Shown: piece by piece, positions 6,438 through 8,567 of the stretch
Position numbering within the stretch: the first letter of the stretch is position 1
How the letters are laid out: the number at the start of each line of letters is the position of its first letter
NCBI GenBank assembly: GCA_903860855.1
Contig: CAIOSF010000250.1
Coordinates: 1 to 8,567, forward strand
Direction of reading: 5' to 3'
Source of the DNA: an uncultured Alphaproteobacteria bacterium
GTDB lineage: Bacteria > Pseudomonadota > Alphaproteobacteria > Rickettsiales > Midichloriaceae
Length of the DNA: 8,567 nucleotides
Program-made: the position numbers and the translations under genes
Notes under the pieces: model-generated
The model's input: the letters and a program-made list of their open reading frames with translations, nothing else
Told to the model about the DNA's origin: nothing
Databases searched by the model: none

Positions 6438-7322
6438 ATGGTTGGTGCAATGAAGATTGATATTACAAAAGATGAAATGACCAAGGCAGCTCAGCTGCCT
6501 ATGCTGGAGAAGATCATGGCGAGTTTCGTTAATGAAGCCACCGATTCTTTGCGCCAGCAGCTTGCTCAGGATCTAGAGGTTTTTGCTGATAAAATGATAC
6601 CAATCAGGCTTGGTGATTACAATGAGGGCAACTCATTCCCTACCTTGGTCGCAGTGTTCCATATACCTGAGTGGCATGGCTATGGCATGGTTGTTATTCA
6701 GAAAGATTTAGTTTATGCGATGCTCGAGCTTTTATTGGGAGGTGGTGGTCTTGCCCCATCACTAAAAGTTGAGGGAAGGTTATTTACTAATGTTGAAAAA
6801 TCGATAATGGAGGGCATAGCTTCAGTCATTTTAAATGATCTAAAATGTGCTTTTGCTACGATCGTCAATATAAGCTTTATTATTCAGCGAGTTGACAACA
6901 ATCCAACTTATGCCTTGCCATATGATGGCGAAGAGATAGTGATTTTACAGAAGATGAAACTAAAATCCGGCCAACGATCTGGCGATATTGACCTAGTCCT
7001 ACCATACCATGCGCTACGCTCTGTGAGAAGCTTGCTTACGAGACCATTTAGTAATCATTTGCTATATCAAAATAACACATGGAAAGAGCATTTTATCGAT
7101 ACGATAAACGACTCCATGGTCAATATTAGCGTAGAGGTTAATAATACTCAGATGACACTTGGTGATATTAGTAATGCAAAGGTTGGAGATACTCTGATTA
7201 CAAGTAAACTGGCAGATGATGATGTCGGAGTCAAAATTAATGGCTCATTGATTGCTAAAGGCAGGCTTGGTAAGATTGGAGACAAGTTGGCTGTACAGCT
7301 CAACGGTCCCGTAGGTTGTTAG
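6438..7322 (+). CDS. fliM: flagellar motor switch protein FliM, lacking the CheY-binding N-terminus
   Basis: FliM forms the middle of the cytoplasmic C-ring, linking FliG to FliN and normally receiving phospho-CheY. The 294-residue protein contains the CheC-like middle domain (about 20-205), with the family-typical LLLGGGGLAPSLKVEGRLFT at 98-117, and a C-terminal SpoA/FliN-like domain (about 213-290; LGDISNAKVGDTLI, then GRLGKIGDKLAVQL). Typical FliM proteins start with about 35 additional residues carrying the EIDALL peptide that binds CheY-P. This is absent here, and no such motif is found in the open frame upstream of the start (6383-6437) either. The start could be the ATG at 6438 or the ATG at 6450; neither has a good ribosome-binding site. 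Sequence divergence from E. coli is considerable but the core is intact, so it probably still builds a C-ring. It lies between fliL and a DUF6468-type gene. Confidence 0.93.
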   Translation: MVGAMKIDITKDEMTKAAQLPMLEKIMASFVNEATDSLRQQLAQDLEVFADKMIPIRLGDYNEGNSFPTLVAVFHIPEWHGYGMVVIQKDLVYAMLELLLGGGGLAPSLKVEGRLFTNVEKSIMEGIASVILNDLKCAFATIVNISFIIQRVDNNPTYALPYDGEEIVILQKMKLKSGQRSGDIDLVLPYHALRSVRSLLTRPFSNHLLYQNNTWKEHFIDTINDSMVNISVEVNNTQMTLGDISNAKVGDTLITSKLADDDVGVKINGSLIAKGRLGKIGDKLAVQLNGPVGC

Positions 7323-7325
7323 AAA

Positions 7326-7478
7326 ATGGTTGATAACATGATTGAGTTGATGATTATAGTTGGTTTATTTAATGTTTGGCGCTTTGAGCGCGCTAATAGT
7401 TTGACTTCGCATGCCGCTTGTCTATTGCATTTGATTCGCGCCTATTCAGAGCAAGAAGATAGAGTGATGGGTAGTTGA
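7326..7478 (+). CDS. candidate small hydrophobic protein (50 residues) between fliM and the DUF6468 gene
   Basis: An ATG three bases after the fliM stop opens 50 codons ending in TGA at 7476-7478; the next gene starts three bases later (7482). The even, tight packing in a same-strand cluster is the main evidence that it may be translated. The product begins MVDNMIELMIIVGLFNVWRF, a short hydrophobic segment followed by a basic/polar part (RFERANS) and an acidic end (YSEQED). It resembles no family I know. It could also be unused leader sequence for the next gene, since no clear ribosome-binding site is visible and an ORF of this length can occur by chance. Confidence 0.4.
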   Translation: MVDNMIELMIIVGLFNVWRFERANSLTSHAACLLHLIRAYSEQEDRVMGS

Positions 7479-7481
7479 TTT

Positions 7482-8108
7482 ATGGAAGTTATTCTCAATG
7501 TTATAGTGATTGTCATGCTCGGCTTCACGATAGGATATTGCCTAAGACTTAACAAAAGGATTATGGAACTAAGGGATAGTCGTAAAGATTTAGTGGAGCT
7601 TGTGAAAACATTTGATACTACCATGATTAATACCCATAAAAGCATTTCAAATCTCAAAGAGGTTTCAGCAAGTGCTGCCCATGATCTAAAAGATGGTATA
7701 TCTAAGGCAGAAGAATTGACGAGCGATTTATCATTTATGAATGATACGGCTTCCAAACTTGCTGACAGGTTAGAAAGGATGATCGATTCAGCACGTAGTG
7801 CAAATGCGCAGCTTACTGTATTTGATGAGTTAAGGGAGCAGATTAGGGATGTACAGCATAAAGTTGAAGATGACCTGAGCAGAATGTTAGAGATAAGTAG
7901 AATGGCTAGTGCTATGATGAATAGCGAGGTAAAAGCTGTGGATACGAAGAAAAGTAGCAAGAAAACAGCTAGCAGTGGGATGAAGGGTAAGGACAAGAAG
8001 GTATCTACTAAAAAAGTTACCGTTGATGATGGATCACGCAAAACAGGGGGCTCTCTTAGCACCAAGGGAGCAGCTATTGCTAAAAAACCTCCGAGCAATG
8101 AAGCGTGA
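7482..8108 (+). CDS. DUF6468-type membrane-anchored coiled-coil flagellar protein
   Basis: The 208-residue product has an N-terminal membrane helix (residues about 4-22, ILNVIVIVMLGFTIGYC) followed by LRLNKRIMELRDSRKDLVEL and a long amphipathic helix to about 145. The pattern N-terminal helix, then R-L-N-x-R-x-x-x-L-R-x-x-R-x-x-L-x-x-L, then D-L-S-F-M-N-x-x-A-S-K-L-A-D-R-L-E at 82-98 matches, from memory, the DUF6468 family, found next to fliM and motE in many alphaproteobacterial flagellar clusters and thought to be flagellar-associated without a defined role. Residues 151-208 form a Lys/Ser/Thr/Gly-rich low-complexity tail, probably disordered. The ATG at 7482 is the only good start, three bases after the small upstream ORF. 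Position supports co-transcription with fliL and fliM. The large antisense ORF in this region is an artefact of the coiled-coil codon pattern. Confidence 0.75.
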   Translation: MEVILNVIVIVMLGFTIGYCLRLNKRIMELRDSRKDLVELVKTFDTTMINTHKSISNLKEVSASAAHDLKDGISKAEELTSDLSFMNDTASKLADRLERMIDSARSANAQLTVFDELREQIRDVQHKVEDDLSRMLEISRMASAMMNSEVKAVDTKKSSKKTASSGMKGKDKKVSTKKVTVDDGSRKTGGSLSTKGAAIAKKPPSNEA

Positions 8109-8221
8109 TGGGAGTCAATAAGAGTAGAGCCGTGATTGCCATGATATTTCAATTTATAGCAGATCAGTTTGATGGTATATACTATGTGGATTCCACACCT
8201 ATGAATAGAGTAGTAACATAA
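8108..8221 (+). pseudogene. 37-codon ORF, possible remnant of an IS982-type transposase
   Basis: The ATG overlaps the preceding stop as TGATG (8106-8110) and the frame closes with TAA at 8219-8221. The peptide contains FDGIYYVDSTPM. IS982-family transposases carry a closely similar stretch around their first catalytic Asp (G-(I/V)-Y-(F/Y)-x-D-S-T-x-(I/L/M)). Here the similarity ends abruptly and the following C-H-N-x-R part is missing. This is therefore read as a scrap of a mobile element inside the flagellar cluster. A coupled small gene, or chance, cannot be excluded because the matching segment is short. No terminal inverted repeats were found. Confidence 0.35.
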
Positions 8222-8241
8222 ATTTAGATTATGCGGGAATC

Positions 8242-8567
8242 ATGTTGAGAATCTTACCATACGTAATAGTACTTTTAGCAGTTTTTAGCTTTTCCAAATT
8301 CATGAACTTGTTCAATGATGGAACTGGTATACTGGACGTTTTGAGTTTACATGCAGCGCAGGAATCCAGTGGTAGCAAAATAGATGCTGGTTCAAGCGAT
8401 CAATCGACAAAAGCTAAAGCTCCTACCACTGGTGATGGGGCCGCTGGTGCACCTCCACTGGTCACAGTACCTCAGCAACTAGGAGGTGGAACAAAGGCTG
8501 CAACAGCTAGTTCAAGCATAAATAGCGATCAACAAAAAAACGCAACAGATTCAGATGATGAAGAGGC
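8242..8567 (+). CDS. motE: MotE-like flagellar protein, N-terminal part (runs off the window)
   Basis: The frame is open from ATG 8242 to the right edge, about 108 codons. It begins with a membrane helix (ILPYVIVLLAVFSFSKFMNLF, residues about 4-24) followed by a long linker rich in Ser, Thr, Gly, Ala, Gln and Lys, ending in an acidic run (DSDDEE). In alphaproteobacteria the gene after the fliM/DUF6468 pair commonly encodes a MotE-type protein: an N-terminal membrane anchor, a variable linker, a coiled coil and a C-terminal MgtE-N-like domain; the Sinorhizobium protein is a periplasmic chaperone for MotC. Only the anchor and linker are visible, so the call relies on position and layout. GGGA at 8235-8238 lies just upstream of the start, at short spacing. 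Confidence 0.5.
   Translation, partial: MLRILPYVIVLLAVFSFSKFMNLFNDGTGILDVLSLHAAQESSGSKIDAGSSDQSTKAKAPTTGDGAAGAPPLVTVPQQLGGGTKAATASSSINSDQQKNATDSDDEE

Noticed and set aside
7442..8152. 236-codon ORF on the minus strand
   Set aside because: It lies fully opposite the DUF6468-type coiled-coil gene; its Ser/Leu-rich product is what antisense reading of Lys/Asp/Glu/Ala codons gives.

Overview
The window looks like a piece of an alphaproteobacterial chromosome from an intracellular lineage. The best guess is a flagellum-encoding member of the Rickettsiales (Midichloriaceae-like). This rests on AT-rich codon use, Rickettsiales-style versions of Lgt and GlyQ, the alphaproteobacterial flagellar order fliL-fliM-(DUF6468)-motE, and accessory DNA carrying a degraded repeat protein and what may be a transposase scrap. 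The taxon is inferred from gene content and has not been checked by any search.

Left third (1-3349), accessory. The 3' end of a methionine-rich pentapeptide-repeat gene (1-440) is followed by a short gene-free stretch. Next is a long, multiply broken reading frame (about 638-2219) for a cysteine-containing, Ig-like-repeat, probably surface-exposed protein. It changes frame twice and has at least three in-frame stops. A stop-free transmembrane-coding stretch (2220-2351) overlaps the start of an intact 333-residue protein by ATGA. That protein is unrecognised and has internal repeats of about 40 residues.

Middle (3350-5628), housekeeping. lgt (lipoprotein diacylglyceryl transferase, minus strand) converges on the 333-residue gene. 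On its other side it is divergent from a small UbiK/BMFP-family gene. That gene overlaps glyQ (glycyl-tRNA synthetase alpha chain) by TAATG. GlyQ has an unusual N-terminal extension of about 35 residues, and no glyS follows it.

Right third (5629-8567), flagellar. A 235-base spacer with a plausible sigma-70-type promoter leads into fliL, fliM, a candidate 50-codon small ORF, a DUF6468-type membrane coiled-coil gene, a 37-codon scrap resembling part of an IS982-type transposase, and the start of a motE-like gene that runs off the window. FliL and FliM belong to the basal body and switch; DUF6468 and MotE-like proteins are alphaproteobacterial motor accessories. FliM lacks the N-terminal CheY-P docking peptide, which suggests a motor that is not controlled by chemotaxis.

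No rRNA, tRNA, CRISPR array, riboswitch or complete insertion sequence was seen.
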